Shown here one piece after another: positions 1-11,298 of a stretch of 64,000 nucleotides of DNA. Under the pieces are notes generated by a model. The model searched no databases. It was not told where the DNA came from and saw only the letters and a program-made list of their open reading frames with translations. Source of the stretch: Odobenus rosmarus divergens (lineage: Eukaryota; Chordata; Mammalia; Carnivora; Odobenidae); assembly GCF_000321225.1 (NCBI RefSeq), contig NW_004450302.1, positions 3,936,922 through 4,000,921 of the forward strand. Reading direction: 5' to 3'. Made by a program: the position numbers and the translations under genes. Positions within the stretch are counted from its first letter, which is position 1. Every line of letters begins with the position of its first letter.

Positions 1-944
1 CTGGGGCGGGAAAGCTGCAGTCCGGGCCAGATTGGGGCATTCCCCCCCGCCACCCCCTAGCACCAGGTGCAGGCTAGTCAAGGGACACGAGAGGGAGCAT
101 GGGTGCCAGGGGTGGGGGCTTGGCTCCCCCATCTGGGAGCGTGCTACCCTTAATAGGAGGGAAGTCATCTTGGCAGACTGGCACAGAGGCTGTCTCAGGC
201 TGACCCACACTCAGAGTTGGTGCCTCGATGCCAGGCAGTCCTCCGTCAACAAAGAGTCTCCATCGAGGAAGGGCTGGTGCAGAGGGCTGGTCTGGGGAGG
301 CTGGGAGTCTGGAGTAGGGACTGGAATTCAGACAGAAGGATGGAGGGTGAAAATAAGCTGACCCCATTCGAATATTTCCAAAGGCTCATTCCCCTTCCAG
401 AATCCCCTGCCCCCTTCCACAGAGTGGCAGGGACAGCTGGAATCCACCAGGGGAAGAAGAAAGGGGATCCCAGTTCAGAGCCTGGTGTCTTAACCTTGAT
501 ACCGCCACCAACACCCCCTTCCCTTCCGCTCCCAGCCCCCCCCCCCCAGGCTGCAGGAGGCTGACGCCACTGGGAGCCTGGCACGGAGCCACATAGGTCA
601 GCCCCGGTGCGGGGGGCAGACTGGCATGGCCACCCGCCAACCCTGTGCCTGGACCCCTCTGCACATCCCCACCTGCCCACTATTTTGCCTGTCACCCTGC
701 TGGTCCACGGAGACTCCTCGGGGTTTGAGATCTCAATTTGGGATTCAGACAAGCCTGCCCTTTCAGGACATCCCACCCCTCCCAACCCTGGGCTCTGCCG
801 GATCCCACTGGGCAGCCCCACACGGACTGTCCCTGGGCCCCTAAAATGAAGGCTCCGTGCCCCAGCCAGAACACTCCTCCCACCCTTGCTGCTGCTCATT
901 TTGGTTCTATCATCCAAGGGACACAAGTGGAAAGAAAGTGAGTT
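1..944. other. Intergenic, nothing recognised
   Basis: GC-rich single-copy-looking DNA. Several overlapping open frames on both strands show no family signature or splice logic. Confidence 0.6.
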
Positions 945-1105
945 TTAGACTCACAGTGTCCTGGGTTCAAACCCCAGCCTTGCCACTTCCTAGCTCTGGG
1001 ATCTTGGGCCCCGGGGTAAGCATCCTGACAGAGCCTTTGTTTCCCCGCTGGAAAATGGGAATAGGCGGCAACTGCCTGGGAGATTTGCTGCGAGACTTCA
1101 AGTTA
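945..1105 (+). mobile_element. MIR relic
   Basis: MIR core words: GACTCACAGTGTCCTGGGTTC, then a GGGATCTTGGGC segment and TTTCCCCGCTGGAAAATGGG. Confidence 0.65.
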
Positions 1106-1264
1106 ATATATGGGAGGCTAGAACTAGCACAGCCCTGGGGCCCAGTGGGTATGTGAGTCATCACCCTCCCCACCCTGGCATCAGAGGCCCCATAGGAACC
1201 CGATGCTGCCCTTCCAGCCTTGCTGTGCCTGCTGCCTGTGGGGCCGGCTCCCCAGCCCTTTCCA

Positions 1265-1430
1265 GCTCCTCAAGGAAGCCCTCCCAGACCTCCTTCTCAC
1301 AATACCTCCTGGATCTCCTCAGCGCCTTGCATAGAAAGGACCTTACTCCATTTGGGGTCCTTGCTTCATATCTTCTATTAGATTTACATCTTTGTAGCTT
1401 TAAGAAATCTTTTATTAAATTCTAAGATGA
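1265..1430 (+). mobile_element. L2 fragment (weak)
   Basis: AGGAAGCCCTCCCAGACCTC resembles the L2 segment 'GGAAGCCTTCCCTGACC'. Diverged. Confidence 0.35.
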
Positions 1431-2089
1431 TTCCCCTTCCGCCAGCACTTGGGGGCTCATGAGGTGCCCCAAACCCAGGGATGCTGATGGCCTTCCTCTC
1501 CCTGGAGCGAGCCCAGCCCATCTCCCTTCGAACTGCCTGGACCCACTTCCACACGGAGACCTCACACCATCCAGTGAGGACACTGCCATTCGAGGGGAAC
1601 CTGAATGGTGCTCGGGAAGAGAGAGCAGAGAGAGAAGCCCATGAGCGCGGGCCAGCCCTGTGATTCAATCCAGCTTGACACAGTTTGGCAAAAGCCATTC
1701 ACGCTTGTCCCTCTGGCTCCAGCCAGGCCGGCAGCTCTCGCCTTCCCCCATTCTTGGCTGACCATGTGGAGAAGGAGAAGCCACCCACAGACACCCATTT
1801 GCAAGACGGACATAGCCTGGGCCTCCGGGCTGGAGCTGGAGGAAGGCCGTGGGTGGGGGGAAGTAAAGTGGGGGACAGTTTGGAGTTGGGCTGCAGCTGA
1901 CGCAGCAGTGGAGACTAATGTATCAGACACCTGTTTGCTTTCCGGGCTGCCGAACCCCCCCATACAACCCCTTTTAGACTTTTACTAAGGTCCCTTCATT
2001 TCACCTGAACTGTAAACTCTGTGGGAACAAGGGACTGGCTCTTACTGATGAATCCTGCACACCTCACGCTGTGCCTGATGAACAGCTAT

Positions 2090-2200
2090 TCACACAACCA
2101 CCCCACTCTACAGATGAGCAAATTGAGGCTCAGAGGATATAGTGACTCTCCCAAGGTCACACCATGGATGTATAGCAGAGGTGGGAATCCATTTGAGACG
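2090..2200 (-). mobile_element. MIR relic
   Basis: Antisense MIR core: CTACAGATGAGCAAATTGAGG, then CCCAAGGTCACACCATGGAT. Confidence 0.7.
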
Positions 2201-3118
2201 TTCACCTCAAAACATCCTGGACCCTGTCACCGTCCCCTGGGGGCAGGGGTCTCAAGGGCAAGGTATTGCTGCTAACAAACTCCCAAAGCTCAAAAAGGTC
2301 TGGAGGATTCCAGGACAGAAAGCAGGTTCCTTTGGCCTGCCCCCAACCTCACCTGCGTGCACCCCGTTTCTTCCAAACTGACCTCCTAGCTTAGAAGGCC
2401 CTGAGCAAGGTCACTCACCACAGACCAGAGGAGCTTCTGTCCGGTTTTATAGCAAACCCCCACCACTCCCCCTTCCCATGCTGCCCTGGTTCTGTGGGGA
2501 GGACCCAGGACCCCTGTAGCCAGTGAGGCCCGTGGAAGGCTGTGCAGGGGTCTGGTCCGCAGGTTCCAGTCTGTCTCACACTCTGAGCCATCCCTGTGTA
2601 AAAGCTCCGATCTCTCCCTTCTGCCTTAGGTTTAACCTCAGTGTCTTCTGCTCTTTAGAGCAGATTTTAAAAACGTGTAGAGCAACTGCTAAGGAGCCCC
2701 CAGACTGATGGGAAAGGCATGGTTCTTGTCTCGGATCAACTCCCAGTCTGATGGTAGAAACAGGTCCCGCACGGAGGACAGCAGAGAGACCAAGAGCGGT
2801 GGGCATCCGTGCAGGGGATGGGAGAGGCAGAGGGAAGGCCACGTGGATGGACTGGTCAGCAGCAAAGAAGGGTTGGGTGGGAGGGGGCAGTGTTTTTGGA
2901 GGGAGGAAAGGCCTGAGGGAGAAGGGGAGGCTTGCGTGGGTGGGGACAGAGGCCGCCTGCCAGGACCAGCAGAGGGAACTGAGATGGGGGAGCGGGCAGG
3001 ACCCTGGCCCTTGGGGCCCCAAGATCCTGGACTGGGCTCCCGCTGAGAAACCTAAGCCTGGGGGCCCTCCCCCTTCCCAAGGCTCCGGTGCTAAAAAGCC
3101 CACGACATTTACGACTTC
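2201..3118. other. Intergenic, nothing recognised
   Basis: GC-rich. Competing open frames on both strands (for example 2576-3103 minus) have low-complexity composition and no recognisable domain. Confidence 0.6.
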
Positions 3119-3394
3119 AGGAGGGTAACGAGCCTGAGAAACGAATCACAGACCATATGGATTTGTTTCCTGGGTTTAAAAAAAATCCCTCTAATTAGGC
3201 CGGGAAAAGCCATTGGCCTCCGTCTCGAGGCCCCTGGATTCAATTACCACCCAGCTTCCCCACCTCGGACCGAGACCCGCCCCACCTCCTCCACACATGG
3301 GGTCAGGGCTGGGTGCACTGAGCAGGGTGGCCAGAGGGAAATGGGGGGACACAAGGTTTATATTCATTTCTGATGATTCCATATTAAATCCCAA
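3119..3394. promoter_or_regulatory. Candidate conserved regulatory block
   Basis: Repeat-free, with homeodomain-type words CTCTAATTAGG and TTCAATTACC, a RUNX-like ATCACAGACC and TATTAAATCC. Conservation is not testable here. Confidence 0.3.
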
Positions 3395-3530
3395 CCCAGC
3401 ACCCCCCAGTCCCCTCACCCCTCCCAACCCCTAGTCCCCACCCCAGCCCCTTTGTCTTCCCACCAGTCCCCTCCTCCCCCCAACCCTAGCCTCCTTGTCC
3501 CCCGCCCCAGCCCCCTCATCGGCTAGGCTC
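3395..3530 (-). repeat. C-rich tract (G-quadruplex potential on minus strand)
   Basis: Many CCCC runs separated by 3-8 bases, loosely repeating CCAGTCCCCTCACCCC / CCTAGTCCCCACCCC. The minus strand has well over four G4 runs. Confidence 0.7.
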
Positions 3531-4149
3531 TGGGAGGGCCAAGGTCTTGGGACAGGACCTCCTTGGATTCCCTTCCCTTCTGCCAGGAAAAGCTTCTTGA
3601 CATCAGAAGAAAAAGGAATCTTTGAACAAGTTGAGGGCTGTAATTATGGGTGTTTTCCAAAAAAAAATGTTTTAAGGGTTGGTGTAATACCTTTTCCACA
3701 ATAAATCGAATTAAGCCATGAAAAAGTCCCTTACTCCTCCACCTGTGCTCTGGATTCTCTCAGAGTCTGTCCCCTTAGTCTACAAACACTCCCCCACTTC
3801 CCTCATCCTATAAACACCTTCTCTGAGCCGCGCCACCCTCAGGCATCTGTCCCCTCACCTTCCCGTCAAACTCCGGATTCTGGGAGAAAGACTTTCACTC
3901 CGTCCTCCCTCCCGCTCTCAACCAACGGCACCCTGCTCTCCTCCCACCTCAGCCGGGCGCCCTCTTTGTGTGATCCAGTGGGGCCTCCGGGGACTCACCC
4001 TCCCAGCGTCTAAGGAAGGGCCTCACCTTCCCTGGGCTGCTGTTCTCTCTGACGCAGTTACCTGTCCCCAAGGCCAGAGCTTTGGGATCCCCTGCTGGGC
4101 CTTCCCCTCTCTCTAGGCCATGTCGTCTTCCTAGCTCATAGGATCTACT

Positions 4150-4320
4150 GCCATGGTGACCCCCGTGTCTATTACCTCAGCACGCGCTCTCTCCTATGCC
4201 CGATTTTCTGGCTACCTATAAATGCCAACATCTCAAACTCCACATGCTCAAAATGCAACAAGAATTCCTCTTTATCAGCACTGCCCCTCCAAAACCAAAA
4301 CAACAGTAATGAAAATTCTG
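4150..4320 (+). mobile_element. L2 fragment (weak)
   Basis: ACATCTCAAACTCCACATGC and CAAAATGCAACAAGAATTC resemble the L2 segment 'CAAACTCAACATGTCCAAAACTGAACTC'. Confidence 0.4.
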
Positions 4321-4949
4321 CCCTCAGTGCGCTGTTCTTTTTTGTGTAATTAACAAACTTGAATTTTTTTAGAGCAGTTTTAGGTTCACAGCAACATTGA
4401 GTGGAAACACCAAGAGTTCCCACATACTCCCTGTCCTCGCAACACGCGTCCGTCCCTACTATTTGCATCCCACACACTGCACGTGCATTACAATGGATAA
4501 ACCTACACTAATACATCATGTCACCCAAAGGCCGTATCTACACTAGAGCTCACTTTCCATGTTGTACATTCTCTGGGTTTGGACAAATGTATAATGACAT
4601 GGATCCACCACTGTAAGTATCGAGAAACTGCCAAATCATCTTCCACAGTGGCCGTACCATTTCTGTGTTCCCACCAGGAATGAATGAGAGTCCCTGTTGC
4701 TCACCAGCATTTGGTGTATCCATGTTTTGGATTTGGGCCGATCTAATAGGTGTGGAGTGGTGTCTCACTATTTTGATTTGCACTTTCCTAATGACATATG
4801 ATGTGGAACATCTTTTTGTATGCTTGTTTGCCATCTGTATAGCTTCTCTGGTGACGTGTCTGTTCAGGTCTTTTGCCCATTTCGAATTGGGTTCTTCATT
4901 TTCTTATTGTGGGGTTTTAAGAGTTCTTTGTATATTTGGGGCAACAGTT

Positions 4950-5147
4950 TTTTTTTTTTTTTTTAAAGATTTTATTTATTTATTTGAGAGAGAGAATGAG
5001 ATAGAGAGCATGAGAGGGGAGAGGGTCAGAGGGAGAAGCAGACTCCCTGCTGAGCAGGGAGCCCGATGTGGGACTCGATCCCGGGACTCCAGGATCATGA
5101 CCTGAGGCGAAGGCAGTTGCTTAACCAACTGAGCCACCCAGGCGCCC
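4950..5147 (-). mobile_element. Carnivore tRNA-derived SINE (SINEC)
   Basis: Minus-strand element: poly-T and TTTATTTATTTGAGAG tail at left, GAGCCACCCAGGCGCCC head at right. A 13-bp target-site duplication (TGGGGCAACAGTT) lies at 4937-4949 and 5148-5160. It is inserted in the ancient L1. Confidence 0.95.
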
Positions 5148-5331
5148 TGGGGCAACAGTTCTTTATCAGATGTGTCTTTTGCAAGTATTTTCTCCCAGTC
5201 TGTGGCTCATCTTCTTGTTCTCTTGACATTGCCTTTCACAGAGCAGAAGTTTTAAATTTTAATCAAATCCAGCTCATCAACGATTTCTTTCTTGGGTTGT
5301 GCTTTTGGTGTTGTATCTAAAAAGTCAGCAG

Positions 5332-5443
5332 CAGGGCGCCTGGCTGGCTCAGTCAGTGGAGCATGCGACTCAATCTCGGGGTTGTAGGTTTGAGCCCCAC
5401 ATTTGGCATAGAGATTACTTCAAACGAAAGTCTTTAAAAAAAT
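5332..5443 (+). mobile_element. Older carnivore SINE without the long 3' arm
   Basis: Reads GGGCGCCTGGCTGGCTCAGTC, then GCATGCGACTCAATCTCGGGG and a GAGATTACTT...AAATAAAAA tail. The flanking AAAAAGTCAGCA / AAAAAGTCATCA is a near-perfect duplication. It is inserted in the L1. Confidence 0.85.
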
Positions 5444-6210
5444 AAAAAGTCATCACCATACTCAAGGTCAACTAGGTTTTCTCCTGTGCTATCCTCTAGG
5501 AGTTTTATAGCTTCACACTTAACATTTAGGTCTATGATCCATTTTGACTTAATTTTTGCGAATAACTTAAAATCTGTCTAGATTCATGTTTTTGCATGTG
5601 GATGCCTCTGTTGTTCCAGCACCATTTGTTGAAAAGACTATCTTTCCTCCATTGTGTTGCCGTTGTTCCTTTGTCAAAGATCAGTTTACTGTATTTATAC
5701 AGCTCTGTTTCCGGGCTCTCTATTCTTTTCCTTGATTTATTTCTCCATTCCTTTTCCAATACCACACTGCTTTGATTACCATAGCTTTACAATTAAGTCT
5801 TGACATCAAGTATTAGTCTTCTGACTTTGCTTTTCTCTTTTAATACTGGGCTGGCTATTCTGGGTCTTTTGCTTTTCCACATTAAATTTCAGAATCATGT
5901 TGTTGATATCCAAAAAATAATGCTGGTATTTTGATTAGGATTATGTTGAATCTATAGATTAAGTTGGGAAGAATTGAGATCTTGGCAAAACTGAGCTTTT
6001 TAATCCATGAAAATGGAATGTCTCTCCATTTATTTAATTTTCTTTGATATCTTTTCATCAGACTTTTGTAGCTTTCCTCATATAGGTCTTATACATATGT
6101 TGTTAGATTTATATCTAAGTATTTCCTTTTGGGGGATGCTAATGTAAATGATGATGTGTTTTTAATTTCATCCATTGCTGGCATATAGGAGAGTGATTGC
6201 CTCTTGTATA

Positions 6211-6396
6211 TTAACCTTGTATTCTGCAATTACTTATTAGTTTCAGGAGTTTTATTGTCAATTCTTTCGGATTTTCTGCATAGATGATCATGTCATCTAT
6301 GAACAAAGACAGTTTGATTTCTTCCTTCTCAATACCTTTTATTTCCTTCTCTTGTCTTACTGCAGTAGCTAGGACTTCAGGACAGTGTTGAAACAC
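6211..6396 (-). pseudogene. L1 ORF2 reverse-transcriptase fragment (FIDDM motif)
   Basis: A 61-codon open stretch reads ...[17 protein letters not shown]..., the decayed equivalent of the L1 reverse-transcriptase active-site block (F-A/I-D-D-M). It is part of the 4355-7065 L1 and not an independent gene. Confidence 0.8.
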
Positions 6397-6671
6397 AATG
6401 ATGAGAGATGCATCCTTGCCTTGTTTCTGATCTTAATGGCTTCCAGTTTCTCATGGTTAAGTGTGATGTTAGCTATAGGTTTTTGCAGATGTCTTTCTCC
6501 AGTGGAGGAAGTGCCCCTTTATTTCTAATTTACTGAGAGGTTTTTTGTTTGTTTGTTTGTTTTTATCATGAACGGGTGTTGAATTTTGTCAGATGCTTTT
6601 TCTGTAACTATCGATATGATCATGTAACTTTTCTTGAGCCCGTTGATGTGATGGATTACATTAATTGATTT

Positions 6672-6872
6672 TCAAATACTAAACCAGCCTTGCATATCTG
6701 AGATAAATCCTACTTGGTCATGGTGCATAATTCTCTTTATACATTGCTGGATTTGATTTGCTAATATTTTCTGAGGATTTTCACATCTGTGTTCACAAGA
6801 GATATTGGTCTGTGTTTTCTTTTCTTGTAACGTCTTTGTCTGGCTTACATATTTGGGTAATGCTGTTCTCAT
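6672..6872 (-). pseudogene. L1 ORF2 reverse-transcriptase fragment (upstream block)
   Basis: An open stretch reads [18 protein letters not shown] then [11 protein letters not shown], the well-known L1 ORF2 segment before the active site. It is disrupted on both sides. Confidence 0.8.
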
Positions 6873-7209
6873 AGAATTAGTTAGAAAGTATTCCCCAATC
6901 TTCTGTCTTCAGGAAGAGATTGCAGAGAAATGGTAAAACTTCTTCCTTAAAGGTTAAAATTCACTCATGTGGCCCATCTGGCCTAGTGGTTTCTGTTTTG
7001 AAAGGTTATTGTTGATTCAATCTCTTTAATAGAGGTAGGCCTATTCAAATTGTCTACTAGTTCTCTGCTCTTAACTGGTGACACATCTACCCATGCAGGT
7101 TTAGGGTCTTGGGTATCATTGACTCCACCTCACCCCTATTTCTAACTGCAAACTAAGTAACAACTACCTTGGTTCAGGTCTTCCCCCCACCCTCCAGAGT
7201 AACCAAGAG

Positions 7210-7345
7210 TTTGGAAGCCAGGTTCTAGGAGACTAAAGGGTTGTTCTGACACTACAACTTATAAGCTGTGTGACCTTCAACAAGACACTGAACCTCTTTG
7301 ATCTGTTTCATCATCCACAAAATGATGAGAGCTGGTTGTCACAGT
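7210..7345 (+). mobile_element. MIR relic
   Basis: AGCTGTGTGACCTTCAACAAG and TTTCATCATCCACAAAATGA match the MIR core. Confidence 0.7.
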
Positions 7346-8039
7346 CCTATTGGATCATAGCACACCACGTGGCTCTGCAGTGAGTGATATTTACATGGTC
7401 AGATGCTGGTTTTGGTTGTTGTTGTTTTTAGACAAGGACCAACTTTTAGACAAATCACAGAGGACTTGTCTATGGTTGCAGCCTAGAAGGTAAATGTTAA
7501 TGACTTGATGTCAAAAGTATAGCTCATAGTGGCTGGGAGGTGGAAGGGAGAGAAGATAGGTGGGGATCAATGTGGAGAATCAAGAGATACCATCTATCAT
7601 GGGCTGAACAAGCAGTAGAGGTCCTGATGTGTGATGTTTGATGTTGCACAGATGAGGCATGGAGGGTGTGAGAACAGTGGAGTGTGAACACATTTGGGAG
7701 GGGAAGAGGGACGGGGAGGTTGAGAGACAAATTCTCATCAGTCCTAAGAGGCAAACAATCAATAATATCTAAAGTTGACAGGTCAAGGAAGAGAACCGAA
7801 ATGTTTTAAAATAACAGTATAAAAATTAGAGATAAGAGGACAATCACCAGAGTAGCTAAAAATAAAAATGATTCAAAAGTTCCCTGGGGAGCAGGATCCC
7901 AGATGGGACAGGGAGAGGTTGTTTTTCATTTTAATCCCTTCTGCACTCTTTAATTTTTCAACCACATGCATATTTTAATTAGTTAAAATAAAAGTGTTTA
8001 AATAAATTAACTTAATTAAAATTTTTGGCTGAAGGATAT
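7346..8039. other. Stretch between two old L1 copies
   Basis: AT-richer, with no repeat that I can name and no coding signal. Confidence 0.5.
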
Positions 8040-9240
8040 TTTTAGTCTTCCTCTAAGATTGTTTTGTTTATTGAGGTATAACTGACATATAAGAAGCTGC
8101 ACAGATTTAAAGTGTATTATTTAATAGTTTTGACATATGTATACAACTGTGGGACTCTCACCACAAACAGGATAGGACATATGTCCATCACCCCCAAGAG
8201 TTTCTCATGCCCTTTGTAATCCCTCCTTCCCCCCACCCAGTGCAACTACTGATCTGCTTTCTGTTACTAAGGTTAGTTTCTATTTTCTAGAATTTTACAT
8301 AAATGGAATCATCTAGCATCTAGCATGCACCTTTTTTGGGGGGGTAGGTCTGGCTTCTTTCATTCAGTATAATTATTTTGAGATTCATCCTTGTTGTTGC
8401 CAAAATCAGTAGTTTATTCCTTTTTACTGCCCAATCATATTCCATTGCATGGATGTGCCACAATTTGTTTATCCTTGTTGAAGGGAACATTTGTGTTGTG
8501 TCTCGATTTTGACTATTACAAGTAAAGCTGCTATGAACCTTCATGTGTGGGTCTTTGTATGGACATCTATGTTTCCTTTTCTCTTAGATAAACACTGAGG
8601 GGGTGGAATGACTCGATCATATGGTAGGTATATATTTAACTTTTAAGAAATTGTTGAGATGCCTGTGTAGCTCAGTTGGTTGAACGATCAACTCTTGGTT
8701 TCAGCTCAGGTCATGATCTCATGGGATATGGGATGGAGCCCACAACTTTGTGCTCAACGGGGAGTCTGCTTGAAGATTCTCTCCCTCTGCCCCTCCCCCC
8801 ACTCAAGGGCATGCACTCTGTCTCTAAAATAAATAAATAAATCTTAAAAAAAAAAAAAAGGAAACTCAAACTGCTTTCCAAAGTAGTTGTACCATTTTCA
8901 TTCCCACTAACAGTGCATGAGAGTCCCACTTTCTCTGTGTTCATGTTGATACTTAGTATGATCGGTTTCATTTTTTAAAAATTTTAGCTGCTAGTAGGTG
9001 TGTAGTGGTATTTCACTGTAGTTTTAATTTGCATTTCCCTAATGATGAATAGTGTTGAACACTTATCATCTACTTATTTGCCATCCATATGTCTTCTATA
9101 TCAAAATGTCTCTTTAACTCTTTTGCCCACTTTTTATTGGGTTGTATGTTTTCTTATTGTTGAGTTTTGAGAGCTCTTCATATGTTTCTGAATAAAAGTC
9201 CTTTATGAGATATATGTTTTGTGAATATTTTTCTTGTCTT
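8040..9240 (-). mobile_element. Ancient L1 3' portion, second copy
   Basis: The plus strand reads TTTATTGAGGTATAACTGAC and ATCACCCCCAAGAGTTTCTC, antisense of an L1M 3' UTR, and continues to 9240 in ORF2-end sequence. A SINE at 8656-8858 splits it. Confidence 0.8.
8656..8858 (+). mobile_element. Carnivore SINE, diverged
   Basis: Head GATGCCTGTGTAGCTCAGTTGG, body TCAGGTCATGATCTCATGGG, tail AAATAAATAAATAAATCTTAAAA. More diverged than the other SINEs; flanking duplication is weak. Confidence 0.85.
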
Positions 9241-9462
9241 TTTAAAAAATAAAACTTTTATTTTAGAACACTGTTAGATTTACAGAAAAAAAAATTATGC
9301 AGAGAGTTCCCATATATCCCATACCCAGTTTCCCCTATTATTAAATCTTACATCAATATGGTACATTTGTTACAATTAATAAACCGGTATTGATACAGTA
9401 ATATTAATGAAGCTCCATACTTTATTCAGATCTTCTTAGTTTTTGCCTAATGTCCTTTTTCT

Positions 9463-9682
9463 TTTTTAAAGAAAGATTTTATTTATTTGAGAGAGACAGA
9501 GACAGAGACAAAGAGTGCATGAGCAGGGGGAGGGGCAGAAGGAGAGGGAGAGAGAGAATCTCAAGCAGACTCCACGCTGAGTGTGGAGCCGGATGTGGGG
9601 CTTGATCTCAAGACCGTGAGATCATGACCAGAGTCCAAATCAAGAGTCGGATGCTTAACTGACTGAGCCACTCAGGCACCCC
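9463..9682 (-). mobile_element. Carnivore SINE
   Basis: Minus-strand SINE with a perfect 17-bp target-site duplication, CCTAATGTCCTTTTTCT, at 9446-9462 and 9683-9699. The tail is TTTAAAGAAAGATTTTATTT and the head GAGCCACTCAGGCACC. Confidence 0.95.
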
Positions 9683-10104
9683 CCTAATGTCCTTTTTCTA
9701 TTCCAAGTTCTCATACAGGATACCCCATAGTAGTCAAGTTCTCCTTAGGCTGTAGCAATGTCTCAGACTTTCCTTGTGTTAATGACCTTGACATTTTTTA
9801 GGAGTACTGGTCAAGTATTTTGTAGACTGTCCCTCCATTGGGATTTCTCTGATGTTTTTCTCATGATTAGGCTGGGGTTATGGGTTTGGGGGAAGAAGTG
9901 CCATTTTTATCATATCGTATCAAGGGTACATACTAATAACATTGCTTATCACTGTTTCTGTTAACCTTGATCACCCACCTGAGATAATGTTTGTCAGGTG
10001 TTTCCGCTGTAAAATTACTCCTTCTCCCAACCCCCACTTTCCATACTGGACTCTTAGGAAAGAGCCCACACTTCAGGAATAGGAAACTATGCTTCACCTC
10101 AAGT

Positions 10105-10107
<3 letters not shown>

Positions 10108-10158
<51 letters not shown>
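10108..10158 (+). repeat. (CA)n(TA)n microsatellite
   Basis: About twenty CA units followed by five TA units. It gives spurious THTHTH / CVCVCV open frames. Confidence 0.98.
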
Positions 10159-10714
10159 AATTATTTGGGCTTCTTCTGCATGGGTGTTTTGTCTCTTTTC
10201 CCCCATTTATTTACTTATTCAATAATTTATTGATCTCAGTATGGATTCATGGATATTTATTTTATGCTTTGAGTTATAATTCAGTACTACTTTACTTATT
10301 TTGTTGCTCAAATTGTTCCAGCTTTGGTCATTGAGAGCTCTTTCAGTTAGGTCCTATTTTCCTTTGACATACCATGACTGAGGGTTTTTATTTGTTTGTT
10401 TATTTGTTTTGCTTTGTTTTGTTTGAGCACTTTTTTACCTCTGGCACGAAGATTCTCCAGGCTCAACTGGTGTATCTCTTGCCCAGTTCTTAAAATCAGC
10501 CATTTTTTTCCTCCAAGAACCCCTGGTTCCTTTTGTTGGAGAATGGTATTAGAAATTAAGATCTGGAGACATTTGCAAATGTCTTATCAGATAAAGGTCT
10601 AGTATCCAAAATCTATAAAGAGCTTATCAAACTCAACACCCCCCAAAAAACAAAAAATCCAGTCAAGAAATGGGCAGAAGACATGAACAGACATTTCTCC
10701 AAAAAAGACATACA

Positions 10715-10788
10715 GGGGCGCCTGGGTGGCTCAGTCATTAAGCGTCTGCCTTCGGCTCAGGTCATGATCCCAGGGTCCTGGGATCTAG
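10715..10788 (+). mobile_element. Carnivore SINE, 5' part, running into the gap
   Basis: Starts GGGGCGCCTGGGTGGCTCAG inside the young L1 and is cut by the N-run after GGGTCCTGGGATCTAG. Its 3' end and duplication are hidden. Confidence 0.9.
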
Positions 10789-11258
10789 NNNNNNNNNNNN
10801 NNNNNNNNNNNNNNNNNNNNNNNNNNNNNNNNNNNNNNNNNNNNNNNNNNNNNNNNNNNNNNNNNNNNNNNNNNNNNNNNNNNNNNNNNNNNNNNNNNNN
10901 NNNNNNNNNNNNNNNNNNNNNNNNNNNNNNNNNNNNNNNNNNNNNNNNNNNNNNNNNNNNNNNNNNNNNNNNNNNNNNNNNNNNNNNNNNNNNNNNNNNN
11001 NNNNNNNNNNNNNNNNNNNNNNNNNNNNNNNNNNNNNNNNNNNNNNNNNNNNNNNNNNNNNNNNNNNNNNNNNNNNNNNNNNNNNNNNNNNNNNNNNNNN
11101 NNNNNNNNNNNNNNNNNNNNNNNNNNNNNNNNNNNNNNNNNNNNNNNNNNNNNNNNNNNNNNNNNNNNNNNNNNNNNNNNNNNNNNNNNNNNNNNNNNNN
11201 NNNNNNNNNNNNNNNNNNNNNNNNNNNNNNNNNNNNNNNNNNNNNNNNNNNNNNNNNN
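10789..11258. other. Assembly gap (470 N)
   Basis: A run of N flanked on the left by a SINE and on the right by an AC repeat inside an L1. Open frames crossing it are artefacts. Confidence 1.

Positions 11259-11294
<36 letters not shown>
11259..11294 (+). repeat. (AC)n microsatellite at gap edge
   Basis: At least 18 AC units, truncated by the gap, at the position where carnivore L1 has a TATATACA-type tract. This is the probable cause of the gap. Confidence 0.95.

Positions 11295-11298
<4 letters not shown>

Larger units (their letters stand above)
4355..7065 (-). mobile_element. Ancient L1 (L1M-type), decayed
   Basis: The minus strand carries an L1 3' UTR (antisense of GAGCAGTTTTAGGTTCACAGC at 4372) and then ORF2 sequence up to 7065. 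Translated relics with L1 reverse transcriptase words lie at 6211-6396 and 6672-6872. The copy is full of stops and frameshifts and cannot be active. It is interrupted by two SINEs, at 4950-5147 and 5332-5443. Confidence 0.85.

Noticed and set aside
246..926. 226-codon minus-strand frame near the left edge
   Set aside because: Low-complexity Gly/Pro/Ser text, no family signature, and overlapping frames on the other strand are equally long.
10108..11294. CRISPR-like or satellite array suggested by repeated text
   Set aside because: The repeats are simple CA/AC dinucleotides with no spacers; this is a mammalian genome.
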